Shown in pieces: positions 14,105-21,659 of a stretch of DNA of 41,031 bases. The number at the start of each line of letters is the position of its first letter. Within the stretch, counting starts at the first letter, position 1. A program made the position numbers and the translations under genes. Under the pieces are notes generated by a model. It did no database searches. It was not told the DNA's origin and was given only the letters and a program-made list of their open reading frames with translations. The DNA is from Nocardioides oceani (GTDB taxonomy: Bacteria; Actinomycetota; Actinomycetes; Propionibacteriales; Nocardioidaceae). The stretch spans positions 1 to 41,031 of the forward strand of contig NZ_JAUHJQ010000015.1 of assembly GCF_030412965.1 (NCBI RefSeq), in the 5' to 3' direction.

Positions 14105-14860
14105 ATGCGCGTTGCAGTAGCCGGGGGCACCGGCCTCGTCGGCACCCACGTCGTCCACGAGCTGCGCCAGCGGGGATGCACCCCGGTGGTGCTCAGCCGC
14201 GGCAGCGGCGTCGACCTCCTCACCGGGAGCGGCCTCGGGCAGGCGCTGACCGGGGTCGACGCGACCATCGACGTCAGCAACGTCGTCACCATGCGGCGAG
14301 CCGCGGCCGTGCGGTTCTTCGGGACCGCGACCGACAACCTGCTCGACGCGGGTCGCGCCGCGGGGGTCGGGCACCACGTCGTCCTGTCGATCGTCGGCAT
14401 CGACCGGGTGAGGTTCGGCTACTACGACGGCAAGCTGCGCCAGGAGCAGCTGGCCCTGGCCGGCCCGATCCCCGCGACCGTGCTCCGCGCCACCCAGTTC
14501 CACGAGTTCGCGGGCCAGCTGCTCGACCGGGTCCCGGGGCCCGTGGCGGTCCTCCCGCGGCAGCGGATCCGGCCGGTCGCGGCCGCCGACGTCGCCGCCG
14601 AGCTCGTCCGCCTCGTGCAGGGCGAGCCGTGCGGCCTCGCCGCCGAGCTCGCCGGACCCGAGGAGCACCAGCTGGTCGACCTGGCCCGCAGGGTGGTCCG
14701 GGTCAGGGGGCAGCGGCGGCCGGTGGTCGGCGTGCGCCTGCCCGGCGCGGGCGGGCGGGCCATGGTCTCGGGAGGGCTGCTGCCCGCCGAGGACGCCCGC
14801 CACGGCGCCACGACCTTCGACGACTGGCTCGCCGGAGCAGACCGGCGACCGGCTCGCTGA
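14105..14860 (+). CDS. Atypical SDR, NAD(P)H-binding (NmrA/epimerase-like)
   Basis: This 251-residue Rossmann protein opens MRVAVAGGTGLVGTHVV, the GxxGxxG cofactor motif of extended or atypical SDRs. It follows the NmrA/YwnB-like pattern (DATIDVSNV, then HHVVLSIVGIDR, then TVLRATQFHEF). No YxxxK catalytic pair stands at the usual position: Ser-x-Val-Gly is present, but Tyr141-Tyr142 lie in FGYYDGKLRQE, where YYDGK supplies an atypical Tyr/Lys pair. Members act as quinone or sugar reductases or as redox sensors. ATG 14105 is preceded by AGGAGA at 9-14 bases; an in-frame ATG at 14057 has no such site. Confidence 0.85.
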   Translation: MRVAVAGGTGLVGTHVVHELRQRGCTPVVLSRGSGVDLLTGSGLGQALTGVDATIDVSNVVTMRRAAAVRFFGTATDNLLDAGRAAGVGHHVVLSIVGIDRVRFGYYDGKLRQEQLALAGPIPATVLRATQFHEFAGQLLDRVPGPVAVLPRQRIRPVAAADVAAELVRLVQGEPCGLAAELAGPEEHQLVDLARRVVRVRGQRRPVVGVRLPGAGGRAMVSGGLLPAEDARHGATTFDDWLAGADRRPAR

Positions 14861-14952
14861 GCTGCGGCACCCGCCGGTCCAGGGTCGCGGGTCGTCGGCC
14901 CTCTGTCGGCCATCGGACGGACAGCCGGCCCGCGCGGCGGCACGATGGGTGG

Positions 14953-15729
14953 ATGAGGGTCGAGGGCAAGCGGGTCGTGGTGACGGGAGCGTCGAGCGGG
15001 ATCGGTGCCGCGCTGGCGCGCGAGCTGGCCGGCCGCGGAGCGGCGGTCGTGCTGGTCGCCCGGGGCCGTGAGGCGCTCGAGGCGCTCGCCGCCGACCTCC
15101 CGGGCTCCACCGTGGTCGCCGGTGACCTGTCCTCCGCCGAGGGGTGCAGCCGGGTCGCGGCGGAGGTGCTGGCCGGCGGTGTGCCGGACGTGCTGGTCAA
15201 CAACGCCGGCGCCGGGCGCTGGCTCGCCGTCGACGAGACGGCCGAGGGCGAGGCGACGGCGATGATGGCGGTGCCGTACCTCGCCGCCTTCGAGCTGACC
15301 CGCGCGATCTCCCCCGCGATGGTGGAGCGCGGGAGCGGCCAGCTGGTCTACATGACCTCGGTCGCGGCGTACCTCCACATCCCCGGCGCCGCCGGCTACT
15401 CCGCCGCCCGGTGGGCGGTGCGCGCGCTGGCCGGGCTCGTCCGCGCGGACCTGCGCGGGACCGGCGTGGGGGTCACGCTCCTGGCGCCGGCCGAGGTCGA
15501 CTCGCCCTACTTCGAGCACAACCCCGGCACGCGCGAGCGGGTCCCGCGGGCGACCGCGCTCATGGGCGGCGCCAGCACGACGGCGTCCATCGCCCGGCAG
15601 TGCACGGACGCCATCGAGGCCGACCGCCGCACGGCCATCCTGCCGCGGCAGGCCGCCCTGGTGGTGCGCACGACGCCCGGACCGCTCATCGACCGGCTCG
15701 CGGCGTGGACCGGCTGGAAGCGCCGCTGA
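14953..15729 (+). CDS. Classical SDR oxidoreductase with Lys-to-Arg change in the active site
   Basis: This 258-residue short-chain dehydrogenase has TGASSGIG (residues 11-18) for cofactor binding, NNAG (83-86) and the catalytic Ser136. Tyr149 lies exactly 13 residues later. The lysine expected four residues after Tyr is Arg153 (codon CGG) in YSAAR. In classical SDRs that Lys lowers the Tyr pKa and binds the nicotinamide ribose, so activity may be altered, though Arg keeps the charge. The C-terminal half (RATALMGGASTTASIARQC, then RTAILPRQAAL) resembles membrane-associated SDRs of the DHRS7 type. Substrate is unknown. It lies 92 bases after the atypical SDR and may be co-transcribed. Confidence 0.85.
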   Translation: MRVEGKRVVVTGASSGIGAALARELAGRGAAVVLVARGREALEALAADLPGSTVVAGDLSSAEGCSRVAAEVLAGGVPDVLVNNAGAGRWLAVDETAEGEATAMMAVPYLAAFELTRAISPAMVERGSGQLVYMTSVAAYLHIPGAAGYSAARWAVRALAGLVRADLRGTGVGVTLLAPAEVDSPYFEHNPGTRERVPRATALMGGASTTASIARQCTDAIEADRRTAILPRQAALVVRTTPGPLIDRLAAWTGWKRR

Positions 15730-15732
15730 GGG

Positions 15733-15925
15733 CCGTCCTCGACCGGATCGCGTCGGCGCGCAGGTTCGAGGCCCGCTACGCCACGATCGGGTTCCAGGAC
15801 GACGCGGCCGTCGACGACGGCGAGCCGTGGCCGGTCTCCTCCGCGCTCGTCGCGTGGGATCGACTCCGTCGAGGAGCGGGTCACCGCGCGGGTCCGCACC
15901 GCCGCCGGCGGCTGCGCCGGGTCAC
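15733..15925 (+). pseudogene. Remnant of a small gene (YdhG/DUF1801-like tail), frameshifted
   Basis: Between the SDR stop and the convergent VOC gene, one frame reads AVLDRI, then RRFEARYATIGFQDDAAVDDGEPWPVSSALVAWD (split over 15735-15859). A +1 shift then gives IDSVEERVTARVRTAAGG. The combined string resembles the C-terminal end of small DUF1801-type proteins, which carry a DDG.MWP...AL...D..VEERI pattern (from memory). There is no start codon with a ribosome site, and two frames are needed. I read it as a decayed fragment; family assignment is tentative. Confidence 0.4.
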
Positions 15926-16347
15926 GCCCTCGACGAGGCGACCAGCAGGCAGAACGGGTGGCCGGTGGGGTCCGCGAGCACGTAGAGCGGCTCCTCGGCG
16001 TCGTACGTCCGGTCCAGCAGCAGTGTCGCGCCGAGCTCCTCGGCCCGTCGCCGGTGCCGTTCGAGCGCGGCGACGTCAGGCACCGCGAGGTCGAGGTGCA
16101 GCTGGGCCGGCACCGAGTGCTCCGGCCAGTCCGGCCGCTGGATCGACGGCACGTCCTGCACGGCCAGCACCCGCCGGCCCGCGTCGTCGAGGAGGACCAG
16201 CCAGTCGGCGTCGTCGGGCGAGCCGTCAGTCGGCGGCTCGTCGCCGGGGCGGTACCGCAGCCCGAGCAGCTCGCGGTAGAACTCCGCCAGCGGGCGGCAC
16301 GCCAGCGCGTCGACCACGGTGTGCATCACGACGGGGTGGTCGGACAT
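15922..16347 (-). CDS. VOC-family protein (glyoxalase/bleomycin-resistance fold)
   Basis: This 141-residue protein has two beta-alpha-beta-beta-beta units. The first starts MHTVVDALACRPLAEFYRELLGL; the second carries QLHLDLAVPDVAALERH and ends LADPTGHPFCLL, the usual metal-site/edge segment. His9 and His83 stand where metal ligands are common, but the family covers dioxygenases, isomerases and drug-binding proteins, so no reaction is assigned. GGGAGA precedes the ATG by 4-9 bases. It sits 15 bases after the sulfurtransferase gene, in the same direction, and is probably co-transcribed. Confidence 0.85.
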   Translation of the reverse strand: MSDHPVVMHTVVDALACRPLAEFYRELLGLRYRPGDEPPTDGSPDDADWLVLLDDAGRRVLAVQDVPSIQRPDWPEHSVPAQLHLDLAVPDVAALERHRRRAEELGATLLLDRTYDAEEPLYVLADPTGHPFCLLVASSRA

Positions 16348-16362
16348 GCGTTCTCCCGGGCC

Positions 16363-17193
16363 TCAGCGCTCGAGCGGGCGGCCCGGGTCGGCGGTCCAGG
16401 CGTTCATGGAGCCGTCGTACACGGCGACGTCGTCGCGGCCGAGCTCCATGAGCGCCAGCGCGGCCGCCGTGGCGGCGATCCCTCCGCCGCAGTAGGTCAC
16501 CGGCCGCCTGCCCGGGTCGAGGGCACCGACCGACCCGAAGAGGTCACGCAGCTCCTCGATCGGGCGCATCCGCCCGTCGGGGCCGACGAGCTCCGGGAAC
16601 GGGACGTTCACGCTGCCCGGGATGCGGCCGCGCTCGAAGTCCTCGCGGGCCAGCGCGTTGACGAGCAGCACGTCCGGGTCGTCGACGGCGGACTCGACGT
16701 CCGCGGTCGACCGGATCCGCTCGGGCCGGCGACGGGCGGTGAACGTCGTCGGCGGGTACGTCTCGGTGCCGGTGGTCGTCTCGAAGCCCGCCGCCCGCCA
16801 CGCGTCGAGGCCACCGTCGAGCACCGAGACCCGGTCGCTGCCCTCCAGCCCGAACTGCCACCACAGGCGCGTCGCCCAGATCCCGTTGACGGAGTCGTAG
16901 ACGACGACGCGGTGGTCGTCCCCCACGCCGAGCTCGCCCACCACGGCACCGAAGCGGGCGCTGTCCACCGCGGCGAACGGCGCCTCGCCGTCGGGGTCGC
17001 TCAGGGCGGTGACCTGGTCGACGAACGCCGCGCCCGGGACGTGCTCGTGCTCGTAGGTCGCCCGTCCCGACTCGATGTGCGCGCCGTCCTCGTCGAAGGT
17101 CAGGTGCACGGTCCCGTCGAGCACGCGGAGCGTGGGGTCGGCGAGGTGCTCGTGGAGCCAGTCGACGGACACATGGCGGGGAACGGCGCTCAT
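16363..17193 (-). CDS. Thiosulfate/3-mercaptopyruvate sulfurtransferase (tandem rhodanese)
   Basis: This 276-residue protein has two rhodanese domains. The N-terminal inactive one includes HVPGAAFVDQVTALSDP and VVVYDSVNGIWATRLWW. The C-terminal one has Cys235 in VTYCGGGIAATA, the persulfide-carrying loop. It transfers sulfane sulfur from thiosulfate or mercaptopyruvate to cyanide or thiols in the cytosol. The loop CGGGIAA lacks the CRKGVT pattern of classic rhodanese and the CGTGVT of SseA, so the preferred donor is uncertain. Length is normal. It is divergent from the riboswitch-Gdx unit. Confidence 0.88.
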   Translation of the reverse strand: MSAVPRHVSVDWLHEHLADPTLRVLDGTVHLTFDEDGAHIESGRATYEHEHVPGAAFVDQVTALSDPDGEAPFAAVDSARFGAVVGELGVGDDHRVVVYDSVNGIWATRLWWQFGLEGSDRVSVLDGGLDAWRAAGFETTTGTETYPPTTFTARRRPERIRSTADVESAVDDPDVLLVNALAREDFERGRIPGSVNVPFPELVGPDGRMRPIEELRDLFGSVGALDPGRRPVTYCGGGIAATAAALALMELGRDDVAVYDGSMNAWTADPGRPLER

Positions 17194-17251
17194 GGGTCGT
17201 CGGTACCCACGGCCGCGCCCGGGACCCGCTCGGCGCGGGCGACGGGCTTGC

Positions 17252-17281
17252 TAGCCTCGAGAGCGGACCACGACCGGTCCG
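17252..17281 (+). promoter_or_regulatory. Promoter and upstream hairpin of the riboswitch-gdx unit
   Basis: TAGCCT at 17252-17257 is a good -10 with a start near 17264. Right after it GCGGACC (17263-17269) and GGTCCGC (17276-17282) form a perfect 7-bp stem with loop ACGACC. The last base of the stem is the first base of the riboswitch core, so the two structures touch. The ACGA in the loop recalls guanidine-II hairpins, but only one such hairpin is present. Confidence 0.5.
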
Positions 17282-17320
17282 CCGGACGACGGAGCCGTAC
17301 CCGGACAGCGACAAGACGGC
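17282..17320 (+). promoter_or_regulatory. Guanidine-III (ykkC-III) riboswitch
   Basis: This 39-base element matches the ykkC-III aptamer as I remember it from Thermobifida fusca: CCGGACGA, GCCGUACCCGG and ACAAGACGGC in the right order and spacing. P1 is CCGG 17282-17285 with CCGG 17301-17304. The pseudoknot helix is GCCGT 17294-17298 with ACGGC 17316-17320. The differing bases fall mainly in the connecting loop and the outer part of the second helix. GAGGAG (17325-17330) lies just after the pseudoknot strand and 5 bases before the GTG, so folding on guanidinium should free or block the ribosome site. The downstream gene is a guanidinium-type SMR exporter, the expected partner. Confidence 0.93.
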
Positions 17321-17335
17321 CACCGAGGAGTCGTC

Positions 17336-17650
17336 GTGGCGTGGTGGTTGCTGGTGGTGTCCGGGGGTCTCGAGGCGGTCTGGGCGGTCGCGCTGGGCCG
17401 GACCGAGGGCCTCACACGGCTCGTGCCCTCGCTGGTCTTCGTCTCGGCGCTCGTCCTGAGCATGGCCGGCCTCGCGCTGGCGATGCGGACCCTCCCGGTC
17501 GGCACGGCGTACGCCGTGTGGGTCGGCATCGGCGCGGCCCTCACCGTCGCGCACGGCATGGCCACGGGCGCGGAGCCGGTCAACCTCGTCCGGGTGCTGC
17601 TCCTGGCCGGCCTCGTCGGCTGCGTCGTCGGGCTGAAGCTCACGCACTGA
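17336..17650 (+). CDS. gdx: SMR-family guanidinium exporter (Gdx/SugE type)
   Basis: This 104-residue protein has four transmembrane helices and works as an antiparallel dimer, exporting guanidinium in exchange for protons. Glu13 in the first helix (GGLEAVWAVALG) is the essential proton/substrate site. GRTEGLTRLVPS and RTLPVGTAYAVWVGIGAALTVAHG are marks of the Gdx/SugE subtype and not of the Qac subtype. The guanidine-III riboswitch directly upstream settles the substrate as far as sequence can. The start is GTG, five bases after GAGGAG. The gene is monocistronic and converges with arsC 21 bases later. Older annotation would call it a quaternary-ammonium efflux protein. Confidence 0.93.
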   Translation: MAWWLLVVSGGLEAVWAVALGRTEGLTRLVPSLVFVSALVLSMAGLALAMRTLPVGTAYAVWVGIGAALTVAHGMATGAEPVNLVRVLLLAGLVGCVVGLKLTH

Positions 17651-17671
17651 GGTGCGCGGCGGCCCCCGGCC

Positions 17672-18130
17672 TCACCCCCGGTCGAGCACCGACGGGGCCA
17701 GCTCGAGGTCGGGCGCGAGCTCGCCGAGCAGGCCCCGGACGCGGGTGTCGAGGTCGGCGACGATGCGGCGCACCGTGGCCGGGTCCTGCCCGCCGGGGTC
17801 GTCGACCGGCCAGTCGCGGTAGGTCACGCCGGCGACGTACGGGCACTCCTCGCCGCAGCCGAGGGTGATCGCGAGGTCGCTCGCGGCGACCATCTCGGTG
17901 GTCAGGCGCCGCGGCTGCTCGCGGGAGGTGTCGAGCCCGAGCCGCCCGAGGGCGTCGGCGACCTCGGGGTGGATGTGCTCGCCGGGCTTCGTGCCGGCGG
18001 ACAGGGCGACCACGCGGCCCCGCGCGTAGTGCTCGGTGAGCACGCGTGCGACGACCGAGCGGCCGCCGTTGCGGACGCACGCGAAGACGACCTGCGGGAC
18101 GCGGGTGGCGGTCCTGGGGGGCTCGGTCAC
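17672..18130 (-). CDS. arsC: Arsenate reductase, low-molecular-weight phosphatase fold
   Basis: This 152-residue protein has the CX5R P-loop FACVRNGGRS (Cys18, Arg24). It reduces arsenate to arsenite for export. TLGCGEECPYVAGVTYRDWPVDDPGG adds Cys92 and Cys96 and the Asp of the DP loop. This resembles actinobacterial mycothiol-coupled ArsC proteins more than the thioredoxin-coupled S. aureus type, where the two later Cys are seven apart; that reading is inference. The GTG start overlaps the acr3 stop as GTGA. It is the last gene of arsM-acr3-arsC. Confidence 0.88.
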   Translation of the reverse strand: MTEPPRTATRVPQVVFACVRNGGRSVVARVLTEHYARGRVVALSAGTKPGEHIHPEVADALGRLGLDTSREQPRRLTTEMVAASDLAITLGCGEECPYVAGVTYRDWPVDDPGGQDPATVRRIVADLDTRVRGLLGELAPDLELAPSVLDRG

Positions 18131-19206
18131 GAGGGTGCTCCAGCGGTGTCGGGGAAGAAGCGTCGCGCCCAGAGGCTGACGTAGACCAGGCCGACGAGGA
18201 CGGGGACCTCGACGAGCGGCCCGACGACGCCGGCCAGCGCCTGGCCGCTGGTCACGCCGAAGACGGCGATCGCGACGGCGATGGCCAGCTCGAAGTTGTT
18301 GCCGGCCGCGGTGAACGCGACGGTGGTGGCGCGGGCGTACCCGAGCCCCGCGCGGCGGGCGAGCAGCAGCGAGCCCGCCCACATCAGCGCGAAGTAGACG
18401 ACCAGAGGAAGGGCGATGCGGGCGACGTCGAGCGGCCGGCTGGTGATGGTGTCGCCCTGGAGGGCGAAGAGGACCACGATCGTGAACAGGAGGCCGTACA
18501 ACGCCCACGGCCCGATCCGCGGCAGGAACCGCTGCTCGTACCAGTCACGGCCCCGGCGTCGCTCCCCCAGCCGGCGGCTGAGGTAGCCCGCCGCGAGCGG
18601 GACGCCCAGGAAGACCACCACGCTGCCGGCGATCTCCCACGGCGACACCTCGAGCCCCGTGGTCGACAGGCCGAGCCAGCCGGGCAGCAGGTCGAGGTAG
18701 AACCAGCCGAGCAGCGCGAAGGCGAGGACCTGGAACACCGAGTTGACGGCGACCAGGACGGCGGCGGCCTCACGGTCGCCGCAGGCCAGGTCGTTCCAGA
18801 CGATCACCATCGCGATGCAGCGGGCCAGGCCGACGACGACCAGGCCGGTGCGGTACTCCGGCAGGTCGGGCAGGAAGATCCAGGCCAGGGCGAACATCAG
18901 CGCCGGGCCGAGGACCCAGTTCAGCACCAGCGACAGCACCATCATCCGGGTGTCGCGGGCGACCGCGCCGACCTCGTCGTAGCGGACCTTGGCCAGCACC
19001 GGGTACATCATCACGAGCAGGCCGAGGGCGATCGGGAGCGAGACCGACCCGACGCTCACGGCGTCCAGGGCGTCGGCGATGCCGGGTACCCAGCGCCCCG
19101 CGAGCAGGCCGACGACCATCGCGACGCCGATCCAGACCGGGAGGTACCGGTCCAGCCGGGAGAGCCGCTGCGCGACGGGGGCCTCCGGCGCGGTCGTCGC
19201 CGTCAT
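18127..19206 (-). CDS. acr3: Acr3-family arsenite efflux permease
   Basis: This 359-residue membrane protein of the BART fold has about ten helices and exports arsenite (As(OH)3) using the proton gradient. Cys130 in GLARCIAMVIVWNDLACGDREAA matches the essential Cys of characterised Acr3 proteins. The conserved Glu is in AAGNNFELAIAVAIAVFG in the later half. The N-terminus is short and cytosolic. ATG 19206 overlaps the arsM stop as ATGA and its own stop overlaps arsC, so all three are coupled. Antimonite transport is possible but less usual. Confidence 0.95.
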   Translation of the reverse strand: MTATTAPEAPVAQRLSRLDRYLPVWIGVAMVVGLLAGRWVPGIADALDAVSVGSVSLPIALGLLVMMYPVLAKVRYDEVGAVARDTRMMVLSLVLNWVLGPALMFALAWIFLPDLPEYRTGLVVVGLARCIAMVIVWNDLACGDREAAAVLVAVNSVFQVLAFALLGWFYLDLLPGWLGLSTTGLEVSPWEIAGSVVVFLGVPLAAGYLSRRLGERRRGRDWYEQRFLPRIGPWALYGLLFTIVVLFALQGDTITSRPLDVARIALPLVVYFALMWAGSLLLARRAGLGYARATTVAFTAAGNNFELAIAVAIAVFGVTSGQALAGVVGPLVEVPVLVGLVYVSLWARRFFPDTAGAPS

Positions 19207-20027
19207 GCGCCCGGCTTCGAGGCTCGGACGATCGCCCCGTGCATGCCCGGCGCCGCCTCGTGGGTGAACTCGACCTCGGCGTCGACGAAGCCGGCGGCAG
19301 CGAGACCCGCGAGGTACTCCGCTCGCGACAGCGCACCGGCGATGCAGCCGACGTACGAGCCGCGCTCGGCGCGCTCGGCGACCGTGAGCTGGTCCTCGGC
19401 GACGACGTCGGAGATCCCGATCCGCCCGCCGGGCACCAGCACCCGGTGCATCTCCGCCATGACCCGCGCCTTGTCGGCCGAGAGGTTGATGACACAGTTG
19501 GAGATCACGACGTCGACCGACGCGTCCGGGAGCGGCACGTCCTCGATGGTCCCCCGCCGGAACTCCACGTTCTCGGCGCCGGCCTTGGCCGCGTTGGCGC
19601 GCGCGAGATCGAGCATCTCGTCGGTCATGTCCACGCCGTAGGCGAAGCCGCTCGCCCCCACCCGTCGAGCGGAGAGCAGCACGTCGATCCCGCCGCCCGA
19701 GCCCAGGTCAAGGACCCGCTCGCCGGGGCGGAGGTCCGCGACCGCGGTCGGGTTCCCGCAGCCCAGGCTGGCGGCGACCGCCTCGGCCGGCAGACCGCGC
19801 TGGTCCTCGGCGGCGTACAGCCCCGCACCGAAGGACTCCCCCACGGTCACGTCGCCCCCGCAGCACGGAGACGCCGCGCCGTCGCCGGCGTCGACGACCT
19901 GCAGGGCGTCGTTGAGGTCCGCGTTGGTCGTGCCACGGGTCACCGCGGCCGCGGCGTCGGCGTAGCGGCTGCGGACCTCCTCACGGAGCTGGTCGGGGGT
20001 CGGGGACGCCTGGGGAGCGGTGGTCAT
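19203..20027 (-). CDS. arsM: Arsenite S-adenosylmethionine methyltransferase
   Basis: This 274-residue enzyme methylates arsenite to mono- and dimethylated species. SAM motif I is VLDLGSGGGIDVLLSARRVG (residues 105-124). The three arsenite-binding cysteines are Cys90 (SLGCGNP), Cys178 (ISNCVINL) and Cys228 (YVGCIAGAL), matching algal ArsM Cys72, Cys174 and Cys224. A further pair, Cys55-Cys56, is in the N-terminal part (SPCCGG). It is the first gene of the minus-strand operon, with its ATG close to the predicted transcription start, and is divergent from arsR across a 56-bp operator region. Confidence 0.95.
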   Translation of the reverse strand: MTTAPQASPTPDQLREEVRSRYADAAAAVTRGTTNADLNDALQVVDAGDGAASPCCGGDVTVGESFGAGLYAAEDQRGLPAEAVAASLGCGNPTAVADLRPGERVLDLGSGGGIDVLLSARRVGASGFAYGVDMTDEMLDLARANAAKAGAENVEFRRGTIEDVPLPDASVDVVISNCVINLSADKARVMAEMHRVLVPGGRIGISDVVAEDQLTVAERAERGSYVGCIAGALSRAEYLAGLAAAGFVDAEVEFTHEAAPGMHGAIVRASKPGA

Positions 20028-20083
20028 GCATCGAGCCTTGTCGATGCATCGACGATTGTCAATCAGTCTGGCAGACTGCGGGC
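20028..20083. promoter_or_regulatory. arsM/arsR divergent promoter with two palindromes
   Basis: A perfect 14-bp palindrome GTCGATGCATCGAC lies at 20040-20053. For arsM (minus strand), TTGACA (20062-20057) and AAGGCT (20039-20034) stand 17 bp apart, with the palindrome filling the spacer, and the ATG follows at 20027. A second palindrome CAGTCTG-G-CAGACTG (20064-20078) lies just before the arsR ATG at 20084. ATGCATCGA is also directly repeated at 20026-20034 and 20044-20052. These are likely ArsR binding sites controlling both directions. Confidence 0.7.
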
Positions 20084-20440
20084 ATGGCCTCCCCCACCGC
20101 CCCGACCGCCCCGACCGTCGAGCAGACGTCCGCGTGCTGCTCGACCGTCACGGGCGGGGTGCTGGAGGCCGCGGACGCCGAGCGGCTGGCCCGAATGTTC
20201 AAGGCGCTGGGCGACCCGACGCGCGTCCGCCTGCTGTCCCTCATCGCCGCGCAGCCCGACCGGGAGGCCTGCGTCTGCGACCTCACCGAGCCCGTCGGCC
20301 TCTCGCAGCCGACGGTCTCCCACCACATGAAGCAGCTCGTCGAGGCAGGGCTGGTCGTCCGCGAGCAGCGCGGCCGGTGGGCGTTCTACCGGCTCGTCGA
20401 GGACACCCTCGCCGCGCTCGGCGACGCACTCCGGCCCTAG
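20084..20440 (+). CDS. arsR: ArsR-family arsenite-responsive repressor
   Basis: This 118-residue winged-helix protein has its recognition helix in LSQPTVSHHMKQLVEAGLV. EACVCDL gives Cys63 and Cys65, the classic ELCVCDL metalloid site at the start of the DNA-binding helix. A further vicinal pair, Cys18-Cys19, in the N-terminal arm (SACCS) could complete a three-coordinate As(III) site. Binding of arsenite should release it from the ars operator. It is divergent from arsM, and four bases separate its stop from the lipoprotein gene. Confidence 0.95.
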   Translation: MASPTAPTAPTVEQTSACCSTVTGGVLEAADAERLARMFKALGDPTRVRLLSLIAAQPDREACVCDLTEPVGLSQPTVSHHMKQLVEAGLVVREQRGRWAFYRLVEDTLAALGDALRP

Positions 20441-20444
20441 CCCG

Positions 20445-21626
20445 ATGCGCCCCCGGTCCGTCAGCCCCGCGGCCGCGACGGTGGCCGCCCTCGCGCTGCT
20501 GCTGACCGGGTGCGACGGGTCCCCCGCACCGGGGCTCCCGCGCGCCGACGAGCGCTCGTCCACCGCGTCTCCCACCGCCCCTCCTGCCGCTCCGGCCGTC
20601 GAGCCGCCTGCGCTCCGGCGCTCGGACCCGCTGGTCCAGGACCTGTGGCGACCCGTGCCCGAGCTCGGCACGCTGGCGACCACGCTGCCGGCCTCCCTCG
20701 ACCTCGACGCGATCGACGTGTCCCGGACGCTGTCGGAGGCGCCCGTCGACGCCGCGGTCCTCGCGGTCGGCATCGGCGCTCGCCCGTACGGCATGGACGA
20801 CGTGGCCGTGCTCGGCCGGGACGGCGGGTGGCGGCTGGTCGACCGCTCGACGCTCGGGATGCGCGACGACGCGATCGTCGAGCAGCAGTTCCTGCTCAGC
20901 CCCGACGGCCGCATGCTCGCACTGGGCGACGACCACGGGATCGTGCTCGTCCGGCTCGCCACGGGCCGCGCCGTCCGCGTGGCCACCCCCTTCCAGCAGC
21001 CCGTCCTGCACTGGTGGGACCCCGACGGCTCGGCGGTCGTGCTCAGCGACCGTCGCCGGCAGCGGGACACCTGGGAGGTGCGGTTGCCGGAGCGGACGGC
21101 CACGCCGCACGACCACCACGGCTGGTCGTCCGCGGTCGGGCCGTCCGGCGGGGTGGTCGAGCTCGTGCCGAACATCGCCTCGCCGGGCCGCTCGACCCGC
21201 CCGGCCCACGCTCCCTTCACCGGTCTGCGAGCCTCGTCCGGCGGCCGCGCCCCGGACGCGACCACGCCGCTGAGCCACGCCCTCCCCCACGACGCGCACG
21301 TGGGGCACCGGGCCGGCGACCTGCTCGGCGTGGCCCACGGACACGACCCCGAGGGCCGGCGGACGATCCCCGGCGTGTCCGCGGTCGACCTCCGCAGCGG
21401 TGAGCTGGTGGGACTCCTCGAGATGTCACCACGGCAGCTGGCCTGGACCTCGGTCGAGGGCGTGCTCGGCGACCGCTGGCTGCTGCTCCACTCCCCGTCG
21501 GGCCCCGACGGAGGGCTGGTGGCGTGGGACCCGGTCGCCGCCGAGCTCCGCAGCGTGATGGCGATCGAGCAGCGCGCCACCGTCGTCAGCATCGCCGACC
21601 GGCTGCTCGAGCGGCGCGCCGACTGA
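20445..21626 (+). CDS. Lipoprotein with beta-propeller-like C-terminal region
   Basis: This 393-residue protein has a lipobox LLLTGCDGS, so Cys23 would be lipid-modified after cleavage. A Ser/Pro/Ala-rich linker (residues ~25-60) follows. The rest has repeated strand-turn units such as VAVLGRDGGWRLVDRS, LLSPDGRMLALGDDHGIVLV and HWWDPDGSAVVLSDR, which look like WD40/TolB-type propeller blades. No enzyme motif is visible. It starts four bases after arsR, so it may be co-transcribed, but no arsenic link is evident. I do not recognise a named family. Confidence 0.75.
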   Translation: MRPRSVSPAAATVAALALLLTGCDGSPAPGLPRADERSSTASPTAPPAAPAVEPPALRRSDPLVQDLWRPVPELGTLATTLPASLDLDAIDVSRTLSEAPVDAAVLAVGIGARPYGMDDVAVLGRDGGWRLVDRSTLGMRDDAIVEQQFLLSPDGRMLALGDDHGIVLVRLATGRAVRVATPFQQPVLHWWDPDGSAVVLSDRRRQRDTWEVRLPERTATPHDHHGWSSAVGPSGGVVELVPNIASPGRSTRPAHAPFTGLRASSGGRAPDATTPLSHALPHDAHVGHRAGDLLGVAHGHDPEGRRTIPGVSAVDLRSGELVGLLEMSPRQLAWTSVEGVLGDRWLLLHSPSGPDGGLVAWDPVAAELRSVMAIEQRATVVSIADRLLERRAD

Positions 21627-21659
21627 CCGTCCTGCGCGGCGCGCGCGAGGATCGCGTCC

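Noticed and set aside
17263..17282. Reading the upstream stem as a guanidine-II (mini-ykkC) riboswitch
   Set aside because: That class needs two ACGR hairpins in tandem and only one is present; the adjacent element fits guanidine-III instead.
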